A DNA stretch of 64,000 nucleotides. Origin: Zeus faber. Lineage: Eukaryota > Chordata > Actinopteri > Zeiformes > Zeidae. A program made the translations under genes and the position numbers. Location: contig OY482851.1 of NCBI GenBank assembly GCA_960531495.1, positions 9,530,214 to 9,594,213 of the forward strand, in the 5' to 3' direction. How positions within the stretch are numbered: the stretch's first letter is position 1; the number at the start of each line of letters is the position of its first letter. Positions 1 through 53,511 of the stretch are shown here, piece by piece. Below the pieces are notes generated by a model. It was not told where the DNA came from. It was given only the letters and a program-made list of their open reading frames with translations, and made no database searches.

Positions 1-239
1 AGGATGCGATTGGATTAAACAAAGTGGCTCCTCAAAGCCTATGTTTCTTCCTCTCTGACGGAGAAAATCAAACAGTTGACACAAGGGTCCCATCAGTGGA
101 AGATTACTCACGCAAAAGTGCGTGAGTAAGTGAGTAGTACAGCAGCCATATCACACAGGGTTGCAAATGCACAGGCACGCCCCGTTCTCCTAATACTCTA
201 TTAATGCAGCAGTTCCCTTGTAGTCTAAGACCCACAGAT

Positions 240-290
240 GGTTAAGATAAGACTTTATTCCTCCCTTAGGGGGAAGTTCAGGTAAGTCGG
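240..290 (-). repeat. LINE 3'-tail fragment
   Basis: Read on the minus strand this is an aattccc/ggga...aataaagt type tail, the common 3' end of teleost LINEs and related SINEs. It lies just downstream of the last visible arhgef28 exon, inside an intron. Family assignment is from memory of such tails, not from a search. Confidence 0.45.
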
Positions 291-342
291 TCATCCGGCA
301 CAGTTAACGGACGATCACCGCTCGACATCTGGCTCCACACAC

Positions 343-41872
<41,530 letters not shown>

Positions 41873-41880
41873 CACGGCAG

Positions 41881-41931
<51 letters not shown>

Positions 41932-42757
41932 GTTAAATAAGACAGGCGATAGATACCCACAGATTTCTTTCAAGTCTTTGGTTAGATCGACTTTTCTCTG
42001 ATGGTCAATGCACGATTATAAAGTATGCAATCTGCTGTGTGCAAAATTAAAAAAAAAATCCTTCTGAGAACTACTGGTTAGAGACAGGTTAACCTTCTGA
42101 TCCACAGCCGGTGCAGGATGCGGCTCTAATTCTCAGACACGCAGAGGAACAATATTTGGCAGAGGAAAAGCACCGCATACCTCCTTGTTTCCCCCTTTGT
42201 AGTGCAGGCCCGGCTTGGCCCCCGATCACCAGCATGTGTCCTGTGGTTGGACATCCATTGGACTCTGGTCCCGAGCTCTGGTCCGCCCTGTAACTGGACA
42301 CAGCAGAACGACACGCATTTCAACAACCCCTGAAATGACAGAGCGCGGCCCCCTAGGGGTCCTCCGAAGGAACTGCAGGGGGTCCGCGGCAAAACTATTA
42401 TTATTTTATATAAATATATATATCATTTTTCATATTTTTTGTTTTAATTAAAAATTTTCACAAGGCGTATTTACTCAACTTAAATAATTAATAAATGTGA
42501 TTTTTGTTGAGAGAATTGACATTTCTTGTCAGTTGAAATTAAATGTTGAAACCAGAGCCGTTTTTTGTGGGTTTTTTTGCGTGGAGGTCCGGTGCTTATA
42601 TTTGTTCGATTTTTTTTAATATACAATAACTTAAACAATAAATATAACAATATAAACTGTTATTCGCATGGTAATTTGATATGTAATGAGAAAATCTCCG
42701 ACCCCGGTATATTGTCTTTCTTGGACCCCCCGATTCGTCCAACTTTGACTTGTTTAC

Positions 42758-43110
42758 CTGCGGGGTTTTAGCGGCGTCTCCCGGGGGAGTCTCCCCGCAA
42801 AAAACCTCCGTCTGCTCGGGTCCATGCGAATGCGGGAGGATAACGTCCGATAACAGGTAACCAAGACCCGGCAAGTTTGCCCCCGAATCCACACGGAACG
42901 CGCCGCGTCTCGCCGTCTCCAGGCTCCGCGGAGAAAAGCCGCTAAGGTAACAAAACCCGAACAAAACCAAGCGACTCCTCCGCTGTTTCATTCTACTTCA
43001 CCCCCACCCTCCCTCCTTCCCTCCCTCCGCGAAATACGGGCGTTGGGTGCCGGGGAGGAGGTCCGCTCCGCCCCGGGTGAGGTATCCGGGATCCGCGCTG
43101 CTGCGAGACC
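42758..43110 (-). promoter_or_regulatory. arhgef28 main promoter and noncoding first exon
   Basis: CpG-rich block (ggcgtctcccggggg, cgcgccgcgtctcgcc, cgcgctgctgcgag). On the minus strand it ends in a good donor, cccgcag|gtaaac, at 42,757, upstream of the first coding exon. The transcription start is not visible as a motif; there is no TATA box. The right limit is approximate. Confidence 0.55.
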
Positions 43111-43479
43111 CGAGGATCCAGGGAGGGAATTAAAAAAAACAAAAAACAGAATTTTACCAAGAACGAGGAACATATTTTAGAACGCAGCGACCTCTGGTGG
43201 TTTTAGAACTGCTGAAAATACTGAATTGCGGGCTATGCGTTTGGTTCAGGGCGGGGCAGCGGCATCAGGTGGGAATAGGGCGGGTAGGTTATAAACTAGA
43301 TGGTTTTATGAACCGATATAAGAAGTACTGGAATAAACTTTACCATCACTACTTTTTTTTTTGTCAGTCACATAAGTACAAGTTTTTTTATCAGCAATAC
43401 TGACACTGGTGCAGAACGTCCCTATTTTTTTCTCTCTTATTTTATTACTCAGCTTTGTGAATGCATTTAGCTTTTGTTA

Positions 43480-43569
43480 CTATTTGATGGCCTTATTAAT
43501 GTAGATAATTGAGGTGCATGTTGTGTATCAAAGGTGCTATGCAAATAAAGGTTGTGCCACAAAAAAAAA
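43480..43569 (+). repeat. LINE (L2-like) 3' tail
   Basis: aaaggtgctatgcaaataaa followed by ggttgtg and poly-A. This is the characteristic 3' end of teleost L2-type elements. It is truncated at the left. Confidence 0.55.
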
Positions 43570-43734
43570 GAGAAACATGGATATTCTAAAAGGACCTGCA
43601 GCAGACACCGTGGTTAACAATTCATTGTGATTTCGAGACGTGAAAGATCCATTGTGTTGACAGCACAACCGCCTCAGTTCAACGGTCACTTTTGATCCAC
43701 ACCACACAAGCTTTGACATGTTCCACCATATAGA

Positions 43735-43740
43735 TTTAAT
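43735..43740 (-). terminator. Candidate utp15 poly(A) signal (ATTAAA)
   Basis: ATTAAA on the minus strand about 360 bases after the utp15 stop codon. No AATAAA is found closer. A weak call made from position only. Confidence 0.35.
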
Positions 43741-44101
43741 ACCATCTCCTTACAAAACAAACATTGGAAAATATCAAAATACAAAGTCGATATTAACAAA
43801 TGATACCATTCAAACAACATGTACATTGCAAAGCGTTAATTACACGACCTTGAATAAAAATTAATCCGTCCGTTCAATCCCACACAACTAATGATTCCTT
43901 GTGAATCCTGTCTTCATACATTGAGGAAATGTGTCCTTTGTTGACCGCCGTGCCTTCAGTGATTGCCAGTTAAAATATTCCAGAGACCGCTGTTTTTGCA
44001 TCTTAAAACCTGCATTGAAATGTTTTTTTTATTTTTTTTTTCCCCTTTGCTTTGAAGTCCATACAGAGGCATCAGCAGGGATCTTCTTCGCCCCAAGTGG
44101 T

Positions 44102-47100
44102 TTAACTCTGCCGAGGTGACGTCCTGATTTCAGATTCCAGAGCTCCAATGCCACCCTGGGCCAGGCCGTTGGCTGTGCCGACGGCGGGGCAGGCCACCTC
44201 CTTCCTGGGGAGGGAGGAGGTGAACAGCACGTCCAACATTCCCAGAACCTCCAGGAGGTCCTGCTGGTAGTTGATTTCCTTGTCCAGTAGCTCCTGGAGG
44301 CGCAGCAGCTGCCGGTCCACCACGGCCGACTTGCCAATGACTGACTGATAGATGTCCAGGGTCAGCTCAGCGGTCATGGTGAGGATGGCGGAAAACCTGG
44401 TGTCTGTGATATACCTGCAGGAGTGAAATAAAGCAGTACATCTTTAAAACACACAAAGGACAATACTGATCAGACTATGCATCGCCATCCATTTTCCCCA
44501 GAATCATGAAAATATTGACCAGGAAAAAAAAAAAAATTTCCCCAACATTGGCCAAAACTCATTGAGACATTTAGACGTTGAAATGCAGAACTTGAAAGTA
44601 ACAAGTTTAATATTAGAATTCTGCTAAACAGTGCCCTCCACTTTGTTGCAAATGCTTACGATTGACTTTCACCAAGGTGAATAACCCAAACCAGCTACTT
44701 TCAGGTCTGAGTGTTTTTTTCCCCACCACTGGTTGAATTGAATGGCAGTGAGTGGCATACACTGTAGATGTAAGGTGGGTGGAGTTCTCCTTAAACAAAC
44801 ACTGTGTACTCCAAAGCAAACTTGGAACTTTTTAATAAAGTATCCGAGAAAGGCAAGAAAAAACAATTCTCTTTTTTTTTTTTTTTTTTGCGGGAAGGTA
44901 CTATTTAAACTACAATACTACATTTAGCATCCAGGGCTGCATAATGGACCGGTTGTCAGAATCATTGAGATCATCATATTATTCAGTCGATGGATCACTC
45001 AAGAAATCATCACTCAACCTGTTGCATCACATTGCATATAATAATAATATATAATTATATATAATGGACAACACTGCGCACCCCCTACACAACCTACTGG
45101 TCAGACCACAGAGTGTCTTCAGCCAGAGGCTCCTTCAGCTCCGCTGCAATGAGGACCGTCAGAGTAAGTTAAATTATATTTGATTCTATCTATTTATATG
45201 TATAAAAACACACATTGTTCAATACAACGTTTGTTTTGTCATGTATGTCATTGCTGCTGCTACACTGGAATTTCCCTTTGGGGGTTAATAAAGTACCTGT
45301 ATCTTACCTTATAGCTTGCACAATGTCGTTTAAATAACACACACATTTTGGCACTGCGTTAAAATATTTTAAATGAATTGCAAATGTGGCTGATTAATGA
45401 GTGATACAAATGCTTACTTGGTGAGGAAGTGGAGAAACTGGGAGACGTTCTTTTCATCTCTTCCTGCGAGGGCGTTCTTTAATGTTCCTCTTCTGTCCAG
45501 TTCCTTGATCACAGCCACTGCAATGTCCGGCTTTCTGGATCTCCTCCATGTCTACATATCAACAAAAATAAATATCAGCTGTCAGTGTATAAAGCAGTAG
45601 AGTAACAAGAGGCTAAACCATCTCAAATATATAGAATTCAATTATTCTCAAATACTTAATTTGCAGTCAAACATAATTGATCTGAACACTTGAAGTAAAC
45701 TGGAGTGCTAACATTACATCACATTTACCTCCAAAGCTGCATCCAAAGCCTTGGATACATTGAATTTTTTGAGCTGTTTGTCATACTGGGCCAAGTGCTC
45801 CTTCACCGGTTTACTGACCAAATAGTCATCCTGTGAAAAAAAAACAACCAAAAAAATAAAATGCATGATACAACAATGGATGAGTAAAGCGATGAGGTCA
45901 TGAGAAATAAAGAATTCCCCCTGATTATATAATTTTAGGCTCGGCTGTTGTCAGAATAATTGAGTTCGTCATTGGTAGGATTCCGTCGATGGATCACTCA
46001 GGAGATAATCACCCAGCAGACCGAGCATCAGCCACAGTGCGACGCGAGAACTCGGACCCTTGCCTGTTTAGGAAAGTAGTTCTTCCCCTTGACGTAAACA
46101 CGGTACGTCGGCCCACGCCTCTTCTGGGCTTGAACTTTCTTTGACTCCTCTTCCGGCCTTTTCCTGTGTTTCATACTCAGGACGCCATTGGTCATCCCCA
46201 CCAAGATGGACTCATCGTCTGGCTGAGGAGGAAAACACAAACAGCGTGACAATGAAGATTTGAGCCAGTGTTTTTGTATTGCAATCATCTCAACAATGAG
46301 GAGAATCGGAGTATGAGGCGCTTAATCTCCGTGAAATCACCGCTAGAACAAGTTGTCAGAATCGTTGAGATCATCATATTGTTCAGTCGATGGATCACTC
46401 AAAAACTCATCACTCAACCTGTTATTTACAGACAGATAGATGTTAGTATGTAGTTTCTTACAGCCAAACCAAGACTGAGGATGGAGGCAGAGTAGTCAAA
46501 GTTGTGGACGACTTTATAGTTTGTTGTGTTATACACCTTCACGTGCCTAGAAGGGGAGACAAACATAAGTTGCGACATTAGATCCAAATACAAGTATATT
46601 TTTTGGAGATAATACCCAGCCCCGAACAAGCACACGCGGCGCACACCTGTCCAAAGAGCCCGACAGCAATCTGGTTCCATTGCTGCCAAGGCACAAGCAG
46701 GTAACTGTTTTATGGTGGTTCCTCAGCGACACCAGCGGCTGACCGCCTTTCAGCAGGTCCCACACTTTCAAATAGCGTCCGCCTGAAGAAAACAAGACAC
46801 AAAAGTTACACAACCCCGATGACAATGCCCAGAAAACGAGCCTTCGGCGAGAAGGAAAATACCAGTTTTCCTTCGGCTACTGACATGAGGAGAGCTGTTA
46901 TGAGACGTTTCACACCAAATACCTGCTGAGACAAGCAATCCTTCTGAAGGATACAGGAGAAGGCTTTCCACCGGTTGGCCGTGGTCCATGCTCATCACAC
47001 TCTTGGGCGCTCTCACATCAAATACTCTCAGTGTGTGGTCATACGAGCCTTGGGTTATTTTTAAAAGGGAGGGGGAAAAAGAAAACATGAAAAGAGAACC

Positions 47101-49037
47101 GTTATGCGGTGATTCAGAAATACGCATTGTAATTGTGCTTATATGATGTCATTCTCTTCCCTCCTATGTCAACAAGGAATCACCAAGTATGACATTAAAT
47201 CCTGATGAGATCCCTGCAGTGTCTTCGCCACTGGATGAAACAAGTTGTCAGAATAATTGAGATCATCATATTGTTCAGTCGATGGATCACTCAAGAACTC
47301 ATCACTCAACCTGTTGCATAAATCAATACCTATTCATAACATGGTTAAGTCATAATTACTACATGCCAGTTTCCTACATTATTTATTCTCCTGCCATGCC
47401 AACAATGAGGAGATGCAGGTTTTTATTTTTACAGTTTTATTTAATGAGTGGACATTCTGGCTGTTGCTAAAATCCTATATGCAACTTTAACTGGCTGGGT
47501 ATATATCTAAACCTACCTATATATTTAACGATTTACACTTAATGTAAAAATCTCATGCAAAGGTAAAAAAAAGATGAGGAATTTTTAAGGTCCAGATGGT
47601 AGTATGTTACTCGTTTGTTGTGCCAATTGACCATGGCATATCAGGGGTCATAATGTTTTTTCTTTCATTCTGAATGAGCTAGCCACCGTACGTTTGAGCC
47701 TCCTTCACACTGCATTTCATTTAGCATTGAAACCCAACAAACAGGTCTCACCAGTTATGAAGAGGTCTCTGTTAAGTTTGCTTGTTGTGCCACAGCGGAT
47801 GTAATCTGTATGTTCTTTGTAAGAGGTCAGTTCCGTTGAGTTGGGGATGTCCCAGAGTCGACAGGTGGAGTCATCTGACCCTGTGAGGATGTGGTAGCGA
47901 TCGGAAGCGAAGTCTGTAACATGGACAGCCCTGGGTGAAAATTAAACAGAAGAGCGACGTGAGATTATTGAATGTTGAACATGTGTGTGCAATGCAGTTT
48001 GACAGCTGTCAAAATGGTCATAGCAATATCATAACACTCAGTCGCCATCTGAATTTCTAAATAAAAACAGACTTGCGTACTTCATAAGGGACACAGGGCA
48101 GGATTTGGATTATTTTCCCCATTTGTATTTGACCTTTGAAACAAACCATATCCACAGGGAACACTTACTTTGTGTGTCCTTTGAACATTCTCAGTGCCAC
48201 CCTCCCGCTGACATCGAAAAGCCGCACCACCGAGTCCTCACAGCCTGCCACCAGAAGCTCGCCATCCGATCGGAACTTTGCACAGTATGCAGTGTCTTTA
48301 AATCGTGTAAACGTCTTCACTGGCTCCTGGGAGAACAGCCCATAGATGTGTACCTGTTGAGAGTTCACATCGGGTCATTCAATTGCTGCTGCCACACACG
48401 CACGCTCATTTAATATCGTTTTATAGAATATATATGATTTCTCGGTAGGATGTTATTCACTCTAGCATTTAACCAGAATCTATCTGTAGCAATAAAACGG
48501 CATTTCTAAATTATTGTAATGCATATTAAACGTGTTTCCCTGACTTCCTTTACCACATAGACATAGTGGCATACTAAACTAATGTAGTTTATTTTTTAGC
48601 CACCATCTCATTGGTACACAAATCTCTCAACTCATGCATAGTTATATTTTATGCCAAGAAACAGATCCAAGGCAATACATTATGGATGACAAATATATGT
48701 GTACAGGAGTAATACATGAGGAGTGAGTGTACCCGTGTGGAGGCTGTGACAGCATAGTTATGTGGAGCTTGAGGGGAGACGTCAATGTGCGTGATCGCTC
48801 CGAACGCCTTTATCTGGACCGGAGTCTGTCGGATACGCCAGGAGGAGAGTGCATTGTTAGCGACCATCACACAACATCGCAACGTGAATTTAAAGTTCCA
48901 ACGGGTCGGAAAGGAAACACGGTACTTGTCCAACGTCCATCACTCGCCTTGTAGTTTTTCCAGTACAGTGTGTCCTGCGTGACTTTCTCTCCGAATTTGG
49001 GGTACACTTGGATTTTAGTGGGTTTGAAAGACGCCAT
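44102..49037 (-). CDS. utp15: utp15 (U3 small nucleolar RNA-associated protein 15)
   Basis: Subunit of the t-UTP (UTP-A) part of the small-subunit processome; in the nucleolus it supports rDNA transcription and early 18S pre-rRNA processing. Eleven coding exons on the minus strand: 48948-49037, 48733-48825, 48169-48353, 47752-47930, 46923-47048, 46647-46782, 46462-46546, 46064-46222, 45729-45830, 45418-45551, 44102-44414. Together they give 533 residues (the human protein is about 518). It starts [19 protein letters not shown] and reads into an N-terminal WD40 propeller ([49 protein letters not shown]), then the UTP15 C-terminal domain ([32 protein letters not shown]). All junctions keep frame. 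Intron 1 uses a GC donor; the exon 46064-46222 donor is GC or, six bases on, a weaker GT. Four introns carry snoRNAs. Confidence 0.95.
44949..45023 (-). ncRNA. snord71: C/D-box snoRNA, SNORD71-like, copy A (utp15 last intron)
   Basis: On the minus strand: C box GTGATGA, guide, D' box CTGA, C' box ATGATGA, D box CTGA, closed by a terminal stem acaggttg/caaccggt (one mismatch). The guide before D' reads GAGTGATCCATCGA. It pairs with 5.8S rRNA GGUGGAUCACUC so that the fifth base before D' faces U14. Vertebrate 5.8S Um14 is guided by SNORD71. Same strand as the host gene, as usual for intronic snoRNAs. Confidence 0.82.
45061..45310 (+). mobile_element. LINE 3' end fragment in utp15 intron
   Basis: The left part would translate as [15 protein letters not shown]...[14 protein letters not shown], the end of the second open frame of a teleost LINE as I remember it. 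The right part carries the tail ggaatttccctttgggggtt-aataaagtacctgtatct. Truncated at the 5' side, antisense to utp15. Confidence 0.6.
45940..46026 (-). ncRNA. C/D-box snoRNA, SNORD71-like, diverged copy B
   Basis: Same guide (GAGTGATCCATCGA) as the other three copies. The boxes have decayed: C box GTGATTA, D' changed from CTGA to CGGA, C' ATGACGA; only D is intact. The end stem is longer than in the others (gctcgg/ccgagc plus ctg/cag). It is either a dying copy or one relying on D only. It lies about 40 bases into the intron after exon 46064-46222. Confidence 0.6.
46347..46422 (-). ncRNA. snord71: C/D-box snoRNA, SNORD71-like, copy C
   Basis: Terminal stem aacaggttg/caacttgtt (one G-U pair), C box GTGATGA, D' CTGA, C' ATGATGA, D CTGA, with the 5.8S U14 guide before D'. 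In the utp15 intron between exons 46462-46546 and 46064-46222. Confidence 0.85.
47239..47315 (-). ncRNA. snord71: C/D-box snoRNA, SNORD71-like, copy D
   Basis: All four boxes intact (GTGATGA, CTGA, ATGATGA, CTGA), terminal stem aacaggttg/caacttgtt, same 5.8S U14 guide. In the utp15 intron between exons 47752-47930 and 46923-47048. Nearly identical to copy C, suggesting recent duplication or conversion. Confidence 0.85.
47998..48013. promoter_or_regulatory. TTTGACAGCTGTCAAA palindrome
   Basis: A perfect 16-bp palindrome in a utp15 intron. Its core TGACAGCTGTCA is the known double site for MEIS/TGIF/PKNOX TALE homeodomain proteins. Occupancy is unknown; it may be chance. Confidence 0.4.
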
Positions 49038-49501
49038 TTCTGGGCAGAGGCGTTGCAAAATAGCTCCTAACAAAAAAGAAAATAAATAAAACAGAAATGG
49101 AGAAACAGTCACTAAATAGTGTGGATGACGCCAACCCTCAGGCGGGTTCTACAGAAGGGCGTAGAGCGTGGTCCCCCCCCCCCCCCCCCCCGGTTGCTTA
49201 AGCCCGTTAGCCGGGCAAGCTACCTGCTACGTCCGATCCCCGCGACCCCCTTCAACGGAGCTATAAACACCGCCTTTCCAACGGCGTGGTTTGGTAAAAC
49301 TTTAAGTCGATTTGGGATTTGGTTTACAAAGGGAAAATGCCGTATAACAAAAGGCTTCTTTCTAACGGCAGCTCATCGGATCCGCCCGGACAACGTGTTC
49401 ACCGCGGACCGGTCGCCGCATTGAGCTAAATGGACCGATCTAATGCTTCTCGCCTTTAAGAAAAAAAACAAAAACGTCAAATGTTCATTCCGTTGCAATA
49501 C

Positions 49502-49640
49502 CTGTGCGGGGATCGGAGACACTGGACGTAAACGACTAGGACGAGAGGAAAAGTTTCCTCATCTTAAGGAGTTGTCACGTTGCGCAGCGTGCGCAGGGGA
49601 GGCCGCCATGTTGATGACGTCTCACTTCCGGCGTCGTGCC
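49502..49640 (-). promoter_or_regulatory. utp15 noncoding first exon and core promoter
   Basis: On the minus strand a donor gcacag|gtattg at 49,501 and an acceptor ttgttag at 49,067 frame a 5'UTR intron. Around the likely start lie, on the plus strand, an NRF1-like tgcgcagcgtgcgc, a YY1 site gccgccatgtt (49,602-49,612), a CRE tgacgt (49,615-49,620) and an ETS site acttccgg (49,624-49,631). This combination is typical of TATA-less housekeeping and ribosome-biogenesis promoters. Confidence 0.6.
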
Positions 49641-49668
49641 CCAAAGAGGGACCGTCCGCCCCAAACGC

Positions 49669-49713
49669 GTCGGGCTGTGTCGGGCTGTGTCGGGCCGTGT
49701 CGGGCCGTGTCGT
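49669..49713. repeat. Tandem 10-bp repeat (tcgggctgtg / tcgggccgtg), about four copies
   Basis: Two tcgggctgtg units followed by two tcgggccgtg units directly upstream of the utp15 promoter. It is CpG-rich and likely variable in length. Confidence 0.85.
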
Positions 49714-50024
49714 AATCACAGCCCTCGGGACCGAAACCCGGGTCATTTTGAGGCGCACACGACCGCTCAGTCTCACGTTGGGAGTTGGAGCGTTCAATTT
49801 TGGAAAGTTGAAAACGGGGGGGAAACTGCATTTTATGGTTTGGGGAGTGCAAAACTTCATTTTATGGCTTGTATTGTCCCTTTAAACATATTTAAACTGG
49901 TAAAAAAAAAAGGGGGGGGGGGACTGGATGGGCTATAATATTCAGAATATAACCCTCATGAATGAAACCAAGTTATTATGAGGCAGCAATAACTTTTCAG
50001 TGACAAGTAGATGCTGCAATCACG

Positions 50025-50062
50025 TGTCGAAACCCGTTGCGCATTAGCAACGGGTTTCGACA
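50025..50062. repeat. Perfect 16-bp inverted repeat with 6-base loop, then 7-bp direct repeats
   Basis: tgtcgaaacccgttgc, loop gcatta, then the exact reverse complement. It is followed by three copies of tcgtgcg-type 7-mers (50,063-50,083) and preceded by an overlapping cacgtg E-box. In the utp15-btf3 spacer. Confidence 0.8.
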
Positions 50063-50419
50063 TCGTGCGTCGTGCGTCGTGCTTTATTTCTACCGAGGAG
50101 GGAAGCCCGTACACGTGGTGGTGACAGCACCGTCAGCTGACGGGTGTTTTACGTCTTTCTTTGGTGAATATCGCACGCAAGTTGGATGGCAGCCGAACAT
50201 ACTGTATTTGGTTTGTTTTTATAAGGTTGCGAAAGTGGTGAAAGCTGCCACGTTGAGTTGAGGGGTAGAGATTAAAGTACCTTTTACTGTTCTTCATAAT
50301 AAATATAAACAGTAAAAAAAATCAAATCAAATAAAACTTGAGTACCAAAAACGATGAAGGGCAACCTTTTGTTGTTGCGGGTCTTTAATTGAAAATCCGA
50401 GAACCTATTCAAAAGACGA

Positions 50420-50420
<1 letters not shown>

Positions 50421-50511
<91 letters not shown>
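50421..50511. repeat. (TA)n microsatellite, about 90 bp
   Basis: Pure AT/TA tract in the utp15-btf3 spacer; able to extrude as a cruciform. Confidence 0.97.
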
Positions 50512-50517
<6 letters not shown>

Positions 50518-50724
50518 TATCTCTAGGCCAAAAGACAACATAGAAAAGGATGAGTTTTACAAATATTTTAAAACATTTAAATTTGTAATGGGAAAAAAAA
50601 GCACGCCGCCGAAGTGAGCAGCGATTCACAGCGCTCGTTTTCATGGTGCATTCAAATTCCGAGGAATTTTTAAACGTATTTTTCGAGACGCAGACCACCA
50701 AAAAGCACGCCTTGAGCTGTACGT

Positions 50725-50812
50725 ATAGTCAAGTCGAGTCAAACTTGATTTATAAAGCGCCTTGTATACTAGGGCAACACAATGCGCTTTACAGAGAAAA
50801 TACAATCAAAGA
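50725..50812 (-). repeat. L2-type LINE 3' tail
   Basis: On the minus strand: ctgtaaagcgcattgtgttg, aaggcgctttataaatcaag and tgactcgacttgac, the common teleost L2/SINE tail. Confidence 0.6.
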
Positions 50813-51169
50813 AAATATATTAAACGTCTGTGCAACCACAAGGAACAGTCAGTGCAGAATAAGCACATCTCACAGTAGTTGTCAAACTACTGTACTTACA
50901 GCTTTCAAACCTGGACTTGATTATAATAAGAAGCCCATATTATATTGTATTTCTAACAGTTTGTGGGAAAAAAACACATAGAGCAAGTGGAGGGGATATC
51001 ATAATCTTTAGACGATTTATCCCCACAATATATAAAACAATACAATCAAATTTCGGCCCTACAGCAAAGGTGACATTCATAATTTCCAGTAACAAACGAC
51101 GAGCGCTTGACGCTCGACCCGGCGAACCCGAACAGACGCGCCGAGCGGCCTCGAAGGGGTCGCCCCGTC

Positions 51170-51248
51170 TTACTCCGTCACTTCCGCTGCTCCATCCTTT
51201 CTCCGCGCCTCCATCGACAGTGGGACCCGCGTGTTTCCACTCTCCCAG
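51170..51248 (+). promoter_or_regulatory. btf3 promoter and noncoding first exon (candidate)
   Basis: An ETS site cacttccgc (51,179-51,187) is followed by a pyrimidine-rich ccatcctttctcc that could hold a 5'TOP start, as expected for a translation-linked gene. A donor tcccag|gtgcgt ends the exon at 51,248. CpG density is high from 51,100 to 51,390. Downstream up to 52,389 the intron shows nothing else I recognise. Confidence 0.5.
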
Positions 51249-52368
51249 GTGCGTTCCGCCTCCGCTGCCTTTCTGCGTCTTCCTCAGCGGGACGCGGCGT
51301 TCATCTCGCGGAGGGATAGCGTGGCGGGACCGGCCCGCACGCCCACAGGCTGGCGGGGCAGTGCTGGGCGAGCGTGCACGCCGACCCGAACGTGCAGGGG
51401 CCTAAAGCTTGGGGTTCAGCTAGGGTACATGCTAACAGTTAGCATACAGCAGCGCAGTAGTGAGTGACAGGGCTAAAATAAACGAAGCTAAGCTACACTA
51501 ACAGGAGTTTTGACACCAGGGTTCACCGAATAAGCCCCTTTATTCGCCCCCCCGAGGGCTGAATAAATTGCGGTGTTACAGCATCTCACGTCACACGTCA
51601 CGTAACAGTATGCAGCCATAATAAAGTTATGAGAAGACATTATTTTCAAGATGCAATGAACTTCAAAAAAGGACAATCAGCAAACCTCAACAATTCACGC
51701 ATGCAACTATGCAAGTTTGCATACATGCATATATAGAATAAAATCTGTAGGTACACTGCGCAGCACCAGGGAAACAAAGTGGTAAGCGCAATATATATAT
51801 AGTATTGCAAATGAGCACGCACAATTCTTATTGCATGCTTCCTCTCCTGGTACAGAAGTGATTATTGGTTGCAGTGTCCATGTTATTTAGTTAATCGACA
51901 TTTTGTGATCATTATGCACAGTGTTGCATGTGGATGTGTAAGCTGCCCCTATCTTTTTGTACAAAGCTGTAGTCCAAACCAAACGGGCCAGCAGAACGAG
52001 TGTGCAGCTATTTTGGGTTGAGCAGCAGCTGTGGATTCCTTAGGTCTCCCTTGCCAGTGGAATCGGGTCAAATTTGGGGATTTCAAGCATGAATGTGCGA
52101 TACAATTACAGTTACATCAACCGTTATTACTATTGAATCAATTAGTCAAATCCAGTCTGTCTCAATTATAAAATGATGTCCCAACAATTTGGTCTGCATC
52201 TTTATATGCATAATAAATAAATAAAAAAATGTTGAACAGTTTTTTGTTGTCCATGTGAGGGAATGCATAGGGACAGTATTGAGCTTTGGTGTTTGTTGAT
52301 CAATTAACCCACATTTGAACAACCTTCTGAATTGGTTACAGCACGCTTCATTGCTAATTTCGTGGTAA

Positions 52369-53511
<1,143 letters not shown>

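Noticed and set aside
46783-46922. Hairpin gaaggaaaa/ttttccttc in a utp15 intron as another snoRNA
   Set aside because: No C/D boxes and no H or ACA box at the expected positions; a simple inverted repeat.
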